A stretch of DNA of 56,371 nucleotides from Acidovorax sp. SUPP3334 (lineage in GTDB: Bacteria > Pseudomonadota > Gammaproteobacteria > Burkholderiales > Burkholderiaceae_C): NCBI RefSeq assembly GCF_030159055.1, contig NZ_BQXQ01000034.1, positions 1 through 56,371 on the forward strand, given 5' to 3'. Each line of letters begins with the position of its first letter. The stretch's first letter is position 1. The notes below the pieces were generated by a model, which saw nothing but the letters and a program-made list of their open reading frames with translations, was not told the DNA's origin and did no database searches. Both the position numbers and the translations under genes were made by a program. This document shows, in pieces, positions 7,317 through 16,952 of the stretch.

Positions 7317-8555
7317 ATGGCCGACCTTTCCGCGCCCCGCGCTGCAGCCCTAGCCGCCGACGCATCGGCCCTGGTGCCGGCGCGCTGGTACGACGGGCTG
7401 AGCAGCAAGGGCCAGCCCGCGCTGGTGGGCTTGGCGCCCGGCGCGCGCGGGCCTACGCTCACCCTGCACCCGCTCGGCCCCGGCGGCGCCGCGCCCCGGG
7501 TGTTCGGCTTTCGCGACGTCGATTGGCCCGAAGCCTGGAGCGCGGACCGCCCGCCGCCCCGCGTGGTGGTGGACCTGCGCGACCACGGCAGCCTGGAGAT
7601 CGAGGCGGTCGATGCCTGGCAGGCCGCCATGCGGTCCGCCGGCCACCGCCCCGGCATCGCACAGCGCATGCAGACCCGCTGGACCGTGCTGGCCGCCATG
7701 GTGCTGGCGTCGGTGCTCGCGCTGGTGCTGTTCTACCGCTACGGCACGCCCTGGGCCGCCACGCAGCTCACGCGCCATGTGCCGATCGGCTGGGAGACGG
7801 CGCTGTCGGACAACGCGATGCGGCAGATGGACGAGCGCACGCTCAAGCCCAGCCAATTGCCCGCCGCGCGGCAGGCACAGCTGCGCGAGCGTTTCGATGC
7901 GCTGGCCATGCAGTCGCGCGCCATGCCACCGCGCTACGGCGGCTACGCGCCGCGGCTGCAACTCGACTTTCGCCAGGGCATGGGCGCCAACGCCTTCGCG
8001 CTGCCAGGCGGCCGCGTCGTCATGACCGACGGGCTGGCCCTGGCGGCCGCCAGGAACGGCATGAGCGACGACGCGCTGATCGGCGTGCTCGCCCATGAAA
8101 TCGGCCACGTCGTGCACCGCCACACCACGCGCACGGTGGTCGAACAAGGCGTGCTCAACATCGGCCTGGGGCTGGCGCTGGGGGATGTATCGGGCCTGCT
8201 GTCCACGGGCGGCGCACTGCTCACCGGCCTGGCCTACAGCCGCGACCACGAACGCGAAGCCGATTGCTACGCCATCGCACTCATGGACCAGGCCCGCCTG
8301 CCTACGGCGCCCATGGCCGACCTGTTGCTGGCCATTGCACGCGACCAGGAAAAATCAGACGCGGACACCAAAGCCAAGGCGTCCGGCCAAGGCCCACAGA
8401 AGAACGGCGGCCAAGGCGCGGGCGATTCCACGGCCCCCCGGCCGGACCTGAAACACGGCGGCGAAGGGCTGATGTCGCTGCTGAACAGCCACCCGGGCAC
8501 GGTGCAGCGGGCCACCGAACTGCGCGAGGGCCGGGCACCGCACTGCGCTCGCTGA
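7317..8555 (+). CDS. M48 family metallopeptidase, membrane-anchored
   Basis: A 412-residue protein with a soluble N-terminal domain, one membrane segment (about 118-138, WTVLAAMVLASVLALVLFY) and a zinc peptidase domain. HEIGH (about 260-264) gives two zinc His and the catalytic Glu, and EREAD (about 311) gives the third ligand, as in HtpX/Ste24-like enzymes. A low-complexity Lys/Gly/Gln linker interrupts the C-terminal part (about 345-375). A TTG at 7296 in the same frame is an alternative start; neither has a clear ribosome site, and ATG 7317 is preferred. It follows the DUF898 gene closely and probably shares its transcript. Confidence 0.85.
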   Translation: MADLSAPRAAALAADASALVPARWYDGLSSKGQPALVGLAPGARGPTLTLHPLGPGGAAPRVFGFRDVDWPEAWSADRPPPRVVVDLRDHGSLEIEAVDAWQAAMRSAGHRPGIAQRMQTRWTVLAAMVLASVLALVLFYRYGTPWAATQLTRHVPIGWETALSDNAMRQMDERTLKPSQLPAARQAQLRERFDALAMQSRAMPPRYGGYAPRLQLDFRQGMGANAFALPGGRVVMTDGLALAAARNGMSDDALIGVLAHEIGHVVHRHTTRTVVEQGVLNIGLGLALGDVSGLLSTGGALLTGLAYSRDHEREADCYAIALMDQARLPTAPMADLLLAIARDQEKSDADTKAKASGQGPQKNGGQGAGDSTAPRPDLKHGGEGLMSLLNSHPGTVQRATELREGRAPHCAR

Positions 8556-8665
8556 AGGCGGCTCGGCCGTTCGCAGCCAGTGGCCCGCCACGGGCAGGCC
8601 GGCTCGCCGCAAAACCGGGCCGACGAAGGCGCTTCAACGCCCCGTGCGCAGGGCTTCAACCACCG

Positions 8666-11224
8666 TCAAGGCAGGGCATCGGATGCATGGCTGACCGGGC
8701 AGCCGAACAGGTCGCCCAGCCAGTCCACGACCTGCTCCAGCGCATAGCCTAGCGCCACCATGGCCTGCTGCACTTCGGCCGCCAGGGCCCCGAGGCTTTG
8801 CAGCATCGCCGCGAGGTCCTGGCCCAATTGCTTGAACTGGTCTTGCAGGATCTGGCCGACCAGTTGCAGGCCATTGACGAAATTGCGCCACTGGTTCTTC
8901 ACCCAGTCCACGAAGGCACTCAGGCCGGACAGCACGGCCTGGATCAGGGCCGACGCCTCCTCCTTCAACGCGGTGAGCAGATGGCCCGCCACATCCTTGA
9001 GCTGCGCAATGACGCCGGCCACGTTCACGTGCACCAGCGTGTAAGGGCTGCCCTGGTCGCCCAGGTGGAGGTCGAGCCCGAACAGGCTGAAATCGAAGTA
9101 GCCGGTCACCACCAGTTCCTGCAATGACGCCGAGAAGCCCAGCCCCGCCGCCACGCTGAAGTTGGGCAACTGGATTTTCGGCACCAGCGTCACCCCCCAC
9201 AGCGTGATGCCGTCCCATTCGATGTTGTTCCAACCAAAATTGAAGCCGAACGACGCGCTGAGCAGCTTGTCCTGCGGACTGAGCATGAACGTGATGCGGT
9301 CGCCCGCCCAGGCGCCGCAGCCGCCGGTCGGCTGGCCGTTCTGCACCGCATAGTCGAGCTGGAACTGGTTGTCGGTGGTGGCGAGGGCGTAGAGGTGATC
9401 TTCCACCACGTCCAGGAACTTGAGGTACAGCGAGGAATAAAAGCGCACGGGCTTGCCACCGTTGATCTGCGGCACCACGATGCCGTCCGGCGTGGCGGCG
9501 ATCGCCAGCATCGGGCCCTGGCCATTCGGCTTGCTGGTCGTCGGATCCCATCCGGACAGCGCGAAGACGCTGCCCCAGGCAATCGCCTTTTGCACCAGAA
9601 CGTAGCCGGAAAACCCCGCCTTGGCGTCGGCCGACTCGGCCAGCGTGGCCAGCACCTGCACGTCGTCCTGGCCCAGCAGGCTGAACTCGGCCTGCAGACC
9701 GAAGCCGGCCGGGAACGGGCCGCGATCGCCGATCTTCTGCAGTTGCGCGCCTTCCACGAACCAGAAAACGAACTGCTTGATGCTGATGATCTCGTCGAGA
9801 AAGCGCACCACGTCGGCGATCTCGGGCTGGTGGTCGTCGTCCAGCGTTTGCGGAGAGAAGTCGAGCGCAAAAGCCGCGTCGAACACATTGGACAACTGCA
9901 TCGGTTGCTGATCGGCCTGCGTCCAGACAGCGATGCCGTTGGGCACCTCGAAATCCACCACCTCGACTTCGAAGCCCACGTCGAACTCGTACTGCGGCTT
10001 GGCGGGATTCTGAAGCTTCAGCGCCCCTCCCGCGCTGAGCGTCACCCCGGCGGCCTCGGCACCCACCGTCACCGTGCCCTGCAGCTCGACGATGGTCACG
10101 GTCTGCAGGCCGAAGGGCTGCTTCCAGTTTTGCAGGGCCAGCGTGAGGCTCAGATCGCCCTGCGAGGGAATGATGCTGCCGGTGAGGGCCAGCGCGACCT
10201 GGGTATTGCCGTCGGGCCGAAAGGTGCCGGACGCCGTGGCGTTCACGGTGCTGCTGCCCTGGGCCGGGTTCTCCCAGTCGAGCGTGAAGCCATCGAATTC
10301 GAAGACGCCGTTGCCCTTGGCGCTGAACGAGTTCTTCAGCACCGCCTTCAGCGTCTTGTCGCCGCTGTCCCTGGCATAGGTGGCGAACAGATCGAGCTGC
10401 GACACGTCGCCCATGAATTGGGCGATGGCCGCCAGCGAATCGGTCAGTTGCAGCGACGAAAAGAGCACGAAGCCGGGAGCGATGTCGAAATCGGCGGCGA
10501 TCGCGGGAACGTCGTCCGCACTCAGCAACCCCAGCGAAGCCAGGCTGCCGGATTGGCCGGCGATGGTGGAGACGACGACACCGCTTTCGCGAAAGGTCAG
10601 CGCCGACAGCGGCGCCCACAGCGAGCCCGGCGACCACTGCTGCACCACCGCGCCGAACAAAATGCCGGCGCCCTGGTCGGTGCGCTGCACGCTGAGCGCC
10701 GCGTTCAGAAACGGCTGCCCGGAATACAGCAGCCCGCCCTGCCCGTTGAACTGCACGGACGAGCCCGATGCGTAGCCCAGCTTCAATTGCCCGTTGGCGA
10801 ATGCGATCTGGTTGGCCGGGGCCCAGTCCAGCTCGGCGGGCCACAGGCTCTGCAGCGGCCACTGCAGGCTGGCGCCCATGGTGGCATCCAGCGTCAGCTC
10901 CACGCCGGTGTCGAGCTTGGCGAAGGTCAGCACCACCTTTGCATCGGTGTACTGCGTGCTGGTCAGCGTCAGTGTGGCGCCGCTGGCGGTCGCCTGCAGG
11001 TCGAGGTCGGCGCCGTCGATCCGGGCCTGCACCTCCAACTGTTTGCTGGCGGGATCGACCTTCAAGCTGGCGGACGGGCCCAGTTGCAGCGTGATGCCGT
11101 TCAGGTAGTCGCCGATCGCCGTCTGAATCGGTCCGGGGAACTGGTCCTGCGCCAGTTGCAGGACCTTGCCGGCCGCGTCGGACTTCAAGGCGCCCTGGAG
11201 CGTGCTGTAGATGTCGTTGCTCAT
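8666..11224 (-). CDS. Large beta-rich protein of unknown family, last gene of the TULIP-like operon
   Basis: 852 residues without signal peptide or membrane segment. The bulk (about 20-740) alternates short hydrophobic beta-strand-like runs, e.g. ASGATLTLTSTQYTDAKVVL, with Asp/Gly turns, suggesting repeated beta sandwiches or barrels. The last 110 residues switch to amphipathic helices (LKEEASALIQAVLSGLSAFVDWVKNQW), a possible membrane- or partner-binding tail. It starts 7 nt after the previous gene, so it is translated in the same operon. I do not recognise a named family; a tubular lipid-binding architecture like its neighbours is possible but unproven. Converges on the M48 gene. Confidence 0.6.
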   Translation of the reverse strand: MSNDIYSTLQGALKSDAAGKVLQLAQDQFPGPIQTAIGDYLNGITLQLGPSASLKVDPASKQLEVQARIDGADLDLQATASGATLTLTSTQYTDAKVVLTFAKLDTGVELTLDATMGASLQWPLQSLWPAELDWAPANQIAFANGQLKLGYASGSSVQFNGQGGLLYSGQPFLNAALSVQRTDQGAGILFGAVVQQWSPGSLWAPLSALTFRESGVVVSTIAGQSGSLASLGLLSADDVPAIAADFDIAPGFVLFSSLQLTDSLAAIAQFMGDVSQLDLFATYARDSGDKTLKAVLKNSFSAKGNGVFEFDGFTLDWENPAQGSSTVNATASGTFRPDGNTQVALALTGSIIPSQGDLSLTLALQNWKQPFGLQTVTIVELQGTVTVGAEAAGVTLSAGGALKLQNPAKPQYEFDVGFEVEVVDFEVPNGIAVWTQADQQPMQLSNVFDAAFALDFSPQTLDDDHQPEIADVVRFLDEIISIKQFVFWFVEGAQLQKIGDRGPFPAGFGLQAEFSLLGQDDVQVLATLAESADAKAGFSGYVLVQKAIAWGSVFALSGWDPTTSKPNGQGPMLAIAATPDGIVVPQINGGKPVRFYSSLYLKFLDVVEDHLYALATTDNQFQLDYAVQNGQPTGGCGAWAGDRITFMLSPQDKLLSASFGFNFGWNNIEWDGITLWGVTLVPKIQLPNFSVAAGLGFSASLQELVVTGYFDFSLFGLDLHLGDQGSPYTLVHVNVAGVIAQLKDVAGHLLTALKEEASALIQAVLSGLSAFVDWVKNQWRNFVNGLQLVGQILQDQFKQLGQDLAAMLQSLGALAAEVQQAMVALGYALEQVVDWLGDLFGCPVSHASDALP

Positions 11225-11231
11225 GGCGTCA

Positions 11232-13115
11232 CTACCCCAGGTTTTTCAACGCCGAACGGGCGAACTGGGTCGCGGCGTCGCTGATCTGCTGCAGGTTGCC
11301 CGCAATGTAGCCGTTCAGGGCAGACACCACCTGCTCGATCAACTGCGACTGGCTCAGGAACGCATTGATGAACCCCGCAAATTTCTCCTCGTCGGGCGGT
11401 AGCGTGACGGTCAGCACCACATCCTGGTCACCGGCCACCAGCAGGATCTGGCTGTAGGTCAGCACCAAATCATCCGGCGTGTCGCCCGATGCGTTCAGCG
11501 TGGTCTGGATGCCGAGCTTGTTGCTGTTGTTCTGCAGGCTGAGGTTCAGGGTGCCGCTCAGCGGGATCGGTTGGTTCTGATTCACCTGCACGTTCAGGGT
11601 GAACGGGGTACTGGCCGTGGCCGGTGGCGAGGGCACTTTGCGGGGGCTGCCCTTCACGTTCACTGTCGTCCCGGATTTTACTTTCCCCAGCAGCAATGTG
11701 GCGCTGGCCTGCTGGTTGGTGCCGAAGACGATGTTGTCCGGCGGTGCGACCAGGTTCGACAGGCCCGTGATGGCCAGGCTCTGAAGCACGATGTCCGACA
11801 GCGCGATGTTCACGTTCTTCGAGACCTGCGTTTGGAACGGGCCAGGAATGCTCAGGTTGACGGCGGTGTAAGGCTCCAGCACAGGCGATGTCGAACCCAG
11901 CACCATGGTCGGCAGATAGACGTAGCTGCCCGGGTCGTTCAGTGCGGCACGTGCCCGGTTGAACAGGTATTGGTCCACCGCGTTCGCATCGGTGTCCACC
12001 GTGCTGCCTGCCACCTGGGTGCTGCCGAAAATGTCGTCGAAAGCGCTCTTCAACTGTTGGTTGAGCAGGGTCGCGACCTGCCGGATGTTGTCCGGATCCT
12101 TGAGCGCATTGTTGACCTGGGTGCTCAGCAACTGGGCTGCATCCCCCGTGGACAGCACCTGCTTGAAGAACTGGCTCCACGGCGCATAGAAGACGCTGGT
12201 GTCGATGTAGGCCGGAAACGGCACCGGCGAGATGCTCTGGTACTGCAGGTTCTGCAGTGTGAATGTGGGCGAGGCGCCCTGCACCGCGACGAGTTGAACG
12301 GTGTCCAGCCCGATGTGCAGCGCCGCGCTGCTGCCCGTACCGTCCACCGTGACGGTGGTTCCCGACACCACCTTCGCGTTGGACAAGGTCAGCAGCGCGA
12401 TGCCGGTGGCAAGGCAGTCGAAACCGTTCGCATGCTCGGTCGAGAGCGTGAGCCCCAGGGTCGGCGGCGGGGCGACGATGTTCATTTGCTTGTCGACGAA
12501 GCACAGGCATTGCTTCAGCGTGAACCCCAGCCCGTCGAACGCGGTGGGTGGCGTCGTCGTGCTGTCGACTCCCTTGTCCGGGCCGACCAGCGCCAGCGGC
12601 TGGTTCCACGCCTGTCCCGTGGACGGATAGGCGTTGAGATTCAGAGTGATGTCCGCGGTGTAGCCAGCGTTGCTGGTGGTGACCGCCGGTGGCTGCCCGC
12701 TGACCTGGATGTTCGCCAGGCCCTGGATCTCGATGCTGCTTACGTCCAGGTCCGGACCCACGCCGGGGTACGGAATCACGTTCAAGTGCTGCGACATGAT
12801 GTAGGTCACGGCCGCCTTGGCATCATTGACCATCTGCTGCGTGACGGGAAGCGTGGGGTTGGTCAGCACGCTCAGTTGGCCGACCAGCGGAAACAGGGCC
12901 TGGAACCAGGAGGTGGCCATGTCGGCCGAGATGTCCTGCGCGCCGCCGATGTTGTCCAGGTCCCATTGGGTGCCTTTCAGCGGCAGATAGGGATTGCCGT
13001 TCGAATCCTTCATGCCGGACAGCGCAACGGGCAGGAACAGGCTGTTGTTCGGCGCGTTGTCGTTGGCTTTCTGCATCAGCGTGTCGTACACGAAATGAAA
13101 TAGTTGCAAGCCCAT
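11232..13115 (-). CDS. TULIP/P47-like beta-rich protein (putative lipid-binding)
   Basis: 627 residues, no export signal. The N-terminal region has FHFVYDTLMQK, then a 'TQWDLDNI' segment, reminiscent of the start of clostridial P47/OrfX-type TULIP domains, where a short helix precedes a W-containing strand. Long stretches of Thr/Val/Ser-rich strands (e.g. ASPTFTLQNLQYQS, ASATLLLGKVKSG) alternate with two amphipathic helical blocks (about 315-360 and 575-625). TULIP proteins form tubes with a hydrophobic lumen that bind lipids. The ribosome site GAGAGGAC supports the start. Assignment rests on pattern, not on a search. Confidence 0.5.
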   Translation of the reverse strand: MGLQLFHFVYDTLMQKANDNAPNNSLFLPVALSGMKDSNGNPYLPLKGTQWDLDNIGGAQDISADMATSWFQALFPLVGQLSVLTNPTLPVTQQMVNDAKAAVTYIMSQHLNVIPYPGVGPDLDVSSIEIQGLANIQVSGQPPAVTTSNAGYTADITLNLNAYPSTGQAWNQPLALVGPDKGVDSTTTPPTAFDGLGFTLKQCLCFVDKQMNIVAPPPTLGLTLSTEHANGFDCLATGIALLTLSNAKVVSGTTVTVDGTGSSAALHIGLDTVQLVAVQGASPTFTLQNLQYQSISPVPFPAYIDTSVFYAPWSQFFKQVLSTGDAAQLLSTQVNNALKDPDNIRQVATLLNQQLKSAFDDIFGSTQVAGSTVDTDANAVDQYLFNRARAALNDPGSYVYLPTMVLGSTSPVLEPYTAVNLSIPGPFQTQVSKNVNIALSDIVLQSLAITGLSNLVAPPDNIVFGTNQQASATLLLGKVKSGTTVNVKGSPRKVPSPPATASTPFTLNVQVNQNQPIPLSGTLNLSLQNNSNKLGIQTTLNASGDTPDDLVLTYSQILLVAGDQDVVLTVTLPPDEEKFAGFINAFLSQSQLIEQVVSALNGYIAGNLQQISDAATQFARSALKNLG

Positions 13116-13147
13116 GGTGGTGTCCTCTCGAAAGATGTTGCGGTCGG

Positions 13148-14170
13148 TCAGTAGGGTCGGTTCACGACATGCAGCGTGATGTCGTGCAATGCCCGCAGGT
13201 GCGGTCCTGCGGGCAGGTTCTGTAAGTACTGCACCGCTTGCAGCGCGGTGTCCCGTGCCTGCGCATAGGCCAGCGCGAAGGCGTCGGATCGGCGGATCTC
13301 ATCGACCCAGGCGTTGATCTGCTCCGGCGGCGGGGTCTGCGTGTCGCGCAGGTAGCGCACCATGGGGTGCGCGTCACCGAACAGCTTCATCGCATGGATG
13401 ATGGGCAGGGTGATGCGCCGCTGGTGCAGGTCGATGCCGCGGCACTTGCCCGCTTCCGCATCGGAATGCGCGAGGTCGAAGATGTCATCCATCATCTGGA
13501 AGGCGCGGCCCATGTAGCGCCCGAAGGAGCCGAGGCGGCGCAGCTCCGAGGTGCGCGCACGCATGAGCGCCGCGCCCGACTCGCAGGCCAGGCCGAACAG
13601 CACGGCGGTCTTGCGGTCCACCGTGGTGAGATAGCGGCTCATCAGCGAATCCGGATGCCAGTAGGGCTGCGTGGTCATCTCGTCGATCTCGCCTCGGCAG
13701 ATGTCGAACGCCGAGTCCAGCACCCACTTCACGAGCTGCATGTCGTTCTCGTCCTCGATCGCATCGACGAAGCAGCGCACGGCCTGCAGGAACTGCATGT
13801 CGCCGATCATGATCGCCATCTCGGTGCCGCGCGCGGCGTTAACACTGGCGTGTCCCCTGCGCAGCGAGGCATGGTCGATGATGTCGTCGTGGATCAGGCT
13901 CGCCACGTGCAGCATCTCCAGGGACGCGGAGGCGCGCAGCACCTTGTTCGGCAACTCGCCCTCGGGCCGGAACAGGCGCGCGGTGATCAGCAGCATCAGC
14001 GGCCGCAGCTTTTTGCCGCCGCGGTATAGCGACATTTCCGCTTCGGTCAGATAGCCCTGCTGCGGCTGCAGCGCGTGCGCCAATTCCCGCTCGAATCCCT
14101 GCATGTCTGGCGCCATCAGCCCCTGCAGAATGGCGTTGACCGGGTCCGGCGCCGCCTCGGCAATCTTCAC
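13148..14170 (-). CDS. E-type polyprenyl diphosphate synthase (IspB-like)
   Basis: 340 residues; start is GTG at 14170, chosen because GTGA overlaps the upstream stop by 4 nt. It condenses isopentenyl diphosphate onto an allylic diphosphate to make long prenyl chains. First Asp-rich motif DDIID at residues 95-99, preceded by GGKKLRP (51-57, diphosphate binding); second motif FQMMDDIFD at 224-232. Small residues at positions -4/-5 before the first motif (Ser, Ala) predict a medium or long chain, as in IspB. Length matches the family. A housekeeping IspB is normally encoded beside rplU/rpmA, so this is probably a specialised extra copy serving the operon of putative lipid-binding proteins. Confidence 0.85.
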   Translation of the reverse strand: MKIAEAAPDPVNAILQGLMAPDMQGFERELAHALQPQQGYLTEAEMSLYRGGKKLRPLMLLITARLFRPEGELPNKVLRASASLEMLHVASLIHDDIIDHASLRRGHASVNAARGTEMAIMIGDMQFLQAVRCFVDAIEDENDMQLVKWVLDSAFDICRGEIDEMTTQPYWHPDSLMSRYLTTVDRKTAVLFGLACESGAALMRARTSELRRLGSFGRYMGRAFQMMDDIFDLAHSDAEAGKCRGIDLHQRRITLPIIHAMKLFGDAHPMVRYLRDTQTPPPEQINAWVDEIRRSDAFALAYAQARDTALQAVQYLQNLPAGPHLRALHDITLHVVNRPY

Positions 14171-15564
14171 GGCTGAGAATCCAGCAGCGCCTTGGCCAGC
14201 GGCTGAACCAGTGCTCGCTCCAGTGCATCGGCGATGCGGTCGTGCACGAGGCTTTTGATGAAGCGCGCCTCGGACAACGCATCGCGCGCGGTCTGCGCCA
14301 CGCTGTCGCCCAACGCACCGTTCCATGCGTCATCGTCGAAGTGCAGGTCGAAACCGTCCAACTCGACCCGCCCGTCGATCAGCGCTGGCGCACCGTCAGC
14401 GCCTTGCCCGCCGAACTGCAGATACACATGGCAGGCAAGGCGTGCTCGCAGCGCCCCCTTCACCAAGGCCATCGGCTTTTGCGCCGCCACCCGTGCGGTG
14501 TGCTCGGCGATGTCAGCCTGGAGCTTGCGCACGAAGGCACGCTCGTCTTCGCTCAGCGACCATGTCCAGCTGTTGCCCTGCGCATCGCGGCCACCGATCG
14601 GGCTGCCGTTGAGGAAGTTGTGCACATCCTCCACCGAAGGCGGCGTCGCTGGCGTACCGGTCTGCACGAGTCCATAGACGCTGTCCTTGGTCTGCGCGGG
14701 CACGTCGGTGATCTGGGTCACGTTGGTGTTTTGCACGATGCTCGTGCCGAACCCCAAGGTCGCGGCCGCCGCCTGGTTGTAGGGGTTGGTGGCGTCCTTG
14801 GGGTTGTTGGGATCGGCGCCCTCGGCCATGGCGGTCAGGGTGGTCAGCAAGGCCAGCTTCTGGTTCTGGGCATGGCCGTTGTAGTTGGTGGTGATGCCCG
14901 TGCTCGAGTTGTAGTAGGTCTTGACGGGATCGTTGACCACGCCGCCCTCGGTCAGCGCCGTATTGGTGTCGCCCGCCATTTCGGAAACGGCGGAGTTGCC
15001 CCAGCCTTGCTGGAACGCGTACGCCTGGAAGTTGTTTTCATTGAAGACGTCGTTGAAGGCCGCCCGGTGATTGGAGTAGGTGCTCAACAGGGTCGGACCG
15101 TTGGTGCCAGGCAAGTTCTGCAGCGATTCGCGCTGGCAGTTCGCAGTCTGGATCCAGGTGGGATGCGCGTTGTCGTCCGCACTGCCGCCGCGGCGGCGGG
15201 CTCCGATGGGCATGGCTGTGCCGGCACCGTCCAGCCCGGTTTCCCAGATCTGCGTGCCTTTCAGGGTGTGAATGCCCTGCAGCTCGATGTTCTGCAGACG
15301 CACGGCAAGCACGCAACGGCCTTGCGAATCGCTGCTGCATTCGACCGCGAGCGGCACGTCGCCAGCCAGCGCCAATTGCATGCCCGACAGGTCGATGCCC
15401 AGCGAACCGCGCATGAATCCGGCCTGCGCGGGCATGTCGATCGCGCGGGCCAGCGGCAAGGTCGGGATGTCGCCAAACCCGATGCTGCGGGGCAAGGCGG
15501 CGGTCAGGGTGGCGGCGGGTTGATTCGTCCAGCCGGCTTGAAAAGCTTGCATTGCAGCGCTCAT
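14167..15564 (-). CDS. Unknown 465-residue protein of the TULIP-like operon
   Basis: No signal peptide or membrane segments. Residues 1-125 contain strand-rich segments (LGIDLSGMQLALAGDVPLAVE, VLAVRLQNIELQGIHTL in shorter runs) similar in texture to the neighbouring beta-rich proteins. Residues 130-300 are Asn/Thr/Gly/Ala rich (NNFQAYAFQQGWGNSAVSEM), and a helical C-terminal third follows (about 320-465). Two further strands near 385-410 (CHVYLQFGG, ALIDGRVELDGFDLHF) could pair with the N-terminal ones. A strong site CGAGGAGAA precedes the ATG. No family recognised; overlap with the prenyl synthase start implies coupled translation. Confidence 0.55.
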   Translation of the reverse strand: MSAAMQAFQAGWTNQPAATLTAALPRSIGFGDIPTLPLARAIDMPAQAGFMRGSLGIDLSGMQLALAGDVPLAVECSSDSQGRCVLAVRLQNIELQGIHTLKGTQIWETGLDGAGTAMPIGARRRGGSADDNAHPTWIQTANCQRESLQNLPGTNGPTLLSTYSNHRAAFNDVFNENNFQAYAFQQGWGNSAVSEMAGDTNTALTEGGVVNDPVKTYYNSSTGITTNYNGHAQNQKLALLTTLTAMAEGADPNNPKDATNPYNQAAAATLGFGTSIVQNTNVTQITDVPAQTKDSVYGLVQTGTPATPPSVEDVHNFLNGSPIGGRDAQGNSWTWSLSEDERAFVRKLQADIAEHTARVAAQKPMALVKGALRARLACHVYLQFGGQGADGAPALIDGRVELDGFDLHFDDDAWNGALGDSVAQTARDALSEARFIKSLVHDRIADALERALVQPLAKALLDSQP

Positions 15565-15615
15565 GAAAATTCTCCTCGTACGATGTGACCGGGTCCGATG
15601 GGCGGGGACGGCAGG

Positions 15616-16014
15616 TCAGGAAACATTGACGGTGGCCGTGACCAGCACGTGGTCCGCATCCGCAGTGGAAATGCTCAGGTTCGAGGCTGTCAGGCTCAGG
15701 CTGATGCCGTCGAACGCGATGGGAATGGGCGGCACGGTGAACGAGGCTTTGTCGGTCAGGTAGGCCTGCGCCTTGGTCTGGAGGGTGGACCTGATGAAGG
15801 GCGTGGCCACGCCGATGATGGTGGTCGCCACGTGCTGGAGCAGTCCCGCATTGAACTTCTCCCACCCGCTACCGTCCGCGGTGTAGGTGATCGTGAAGCT
15901 GGGCAGCGGCTGCAGTTGCAACTGAACGGTGTTCGACCCCGATACCACCGGTGCGACGGTGAAGGTCAAAGGCGTGGGGCTGGTGGCGAAATCGGCTTTG
16001 GCAAAGTCAACCAT
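15616..16014 (-). CDS. Small TULIP-like protein
   Basis: 132 residues. It has a strand pair (TVQLQLQPLPSFTITYT), a long amphipathic helix (about 50-90, WEKFNAGLLQHVATTIIGVA), then the sequence IPIAFDGISLSLTASNLSIS and a last strand HVLVTATVNVS. This strand-helix-strand layout with a terminal 'FxGxSLxxxNLSI..xYLxIxxxV' pattern is how TULIP half-domains of the P47/OrfX group end. It may complete a tube with a neighbour protein. It lies 14 nt downstream of the 307-residue TULIP-like gene. The family call is by eye only. Confidence 0.5.
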   Translation of the reverse strand: MVDFAKADFATSPTPLTFTVAPVVSGSNTVQLQLQPLPSFTITYTADGSGWEKFNAGLLQHVATTIIGVATPFIRSTLQTKAQAYLTDKASFTVPPIPIAFDGISLSLTASNLSISTADADHVLVTATVNVS

Positions 16015-16028
16015 GGTGTGGCTCCAGT

Positions 16029-16952
16029 TCAGGGCAGCAGGTTCGAGGCGGCTTCCAGGGCGCAGGCGGCTGGCACCAGCCACCACGAGACGCCCACGGA
16101 GGCAGTGGCGGCGAATGTGGCGGTGATATCGACGTTCGGCAGCGTCGATGCCACTGCGATGGAGGCGTTGCTGATGCCCCCGTCGAGCGAATAGCTTCCT
16201 GTCCAGTTGCTGTCGCTCTGGTTGACCTGGGCGGCATCCATCTTTTGCACGATCGCACCGCTGTACTGGGCCACCAGCGCGGACAGCAGCCTGCGGCCGG
16301 CGAGCACGCCCAACGCCTGCTGCGGCCATTGCACGCCGCTGATGTCCGGCGTGCCGTTGGCCACCAGGTTGCTGGCCAGCACGAGGTGCGAGCCCGTGAC
16401 GGTCATGACCGGCGGGGTGAAGCTCTGCCCTTCCACGGTGATGCTGGGCGGAATCTTGTAGCCCTGCAGCAGCGTCTGGACCTTGGTATAGACGATTCCG
16501 CAGATCACCTGGAGCATGAACTCCGAGGCACCGCTCGGATTGATTGGCAGCACCGCGACCGAGCCCAGCTGGACCTGGTCGCCCACCACCGTCACCTGCG
16601 CAAACAGCGTGAACGAGAACGGCAGCGGGGATGGAGGCCCGCTCTGCATGTGGAACGTGGTGGACACGGACGACAGCTGCACCTGGAACATCTGGTTGGT
16701 CGGATCTTTCGGCTTGGTCCCGCCCGATGGCACGAAGGTGTTCGGGTCGTTCCACTGCGCCGTGGTCGGCGGGGCGAGCACGAAGACGGGCGCCGCATCG
16801 ATGCTCCAGTCCACCGTGGTAATGCCCATCTGGTTCACGTCCTGAACGCCCTGGAACAGCTTCTGCTTGGCCTGGGCATTGGCATAGAGCTGGGTCATGC
16901 CCTGGTTGAGGGTGCCGGCATCCAGCACCAGCGCGACGTCGTAGCTACTCAT
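16029..16952 (-). CDS. TULIP/P47-like protein (putative lipid-binding)
   Basis: 307 residues, cytosolic by sequence. The N-terminus YDVALVLDAGTLNQGMTQLY followed by a strand containing TTVDWSIDAAPVFVL resembles the first helix and W-strand of P47-type TULIP domains. Strands SFTLFAQVTVVGDQVQLGSV and a helix around LLQGYKIPPS continue the pattern. A C-terminal run of small hydrophobic residues (VSWWLVPAACALEAASNLL) might be buried or membrane-associating. Its start overlaps the protease gene by 8 nt. Known P47 proteins sit in botulinum-type and insecticidal toxin clusters; no toxin gene is visible here. Confidence 0.55.
   Translation of the reverse strand: MSSYDVALVLDAGTLNQGMTQLYANAQAKQKLFQGVQDVNQMGITTVDWSIDAAPVFVLAPPTTAQWNDPNTFVPSGGTKPKDPTNQMFQVQLSSVSTTFHMQSGPPSPLPFSFTLFAQVTVVGDQVQLGSVAVLPINPSGASEFMLQVICGIVYTKVQTLLQGYKIPPSITVEGQSFTPPVMTVTGSHLVLASNLVANGTPDISGVQWPQQALGVLAGRRLLSALVAQYSGAIVQKMDAAQVNQSDSNWTGSYSLDGGISNASIAVASTLPNVDITATFAATASVGVSWWLVPAACALEAASNLLP

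Noticed and set aside
8556-8665. Bidirectional terminator between the converging M48 and 852-aa genes
   Set aside because: Some GC-rich complementarity is present, but there is no stable stem followed by a T-tract in either direction.
9395-11284. 629-codon plus-strand frame opposite the 852-aa gene
   Set aside because: The minus-strand gene has coherent beta-strand protein character, a start 7 nt after its neighbour and operon context; the plus frame has none.
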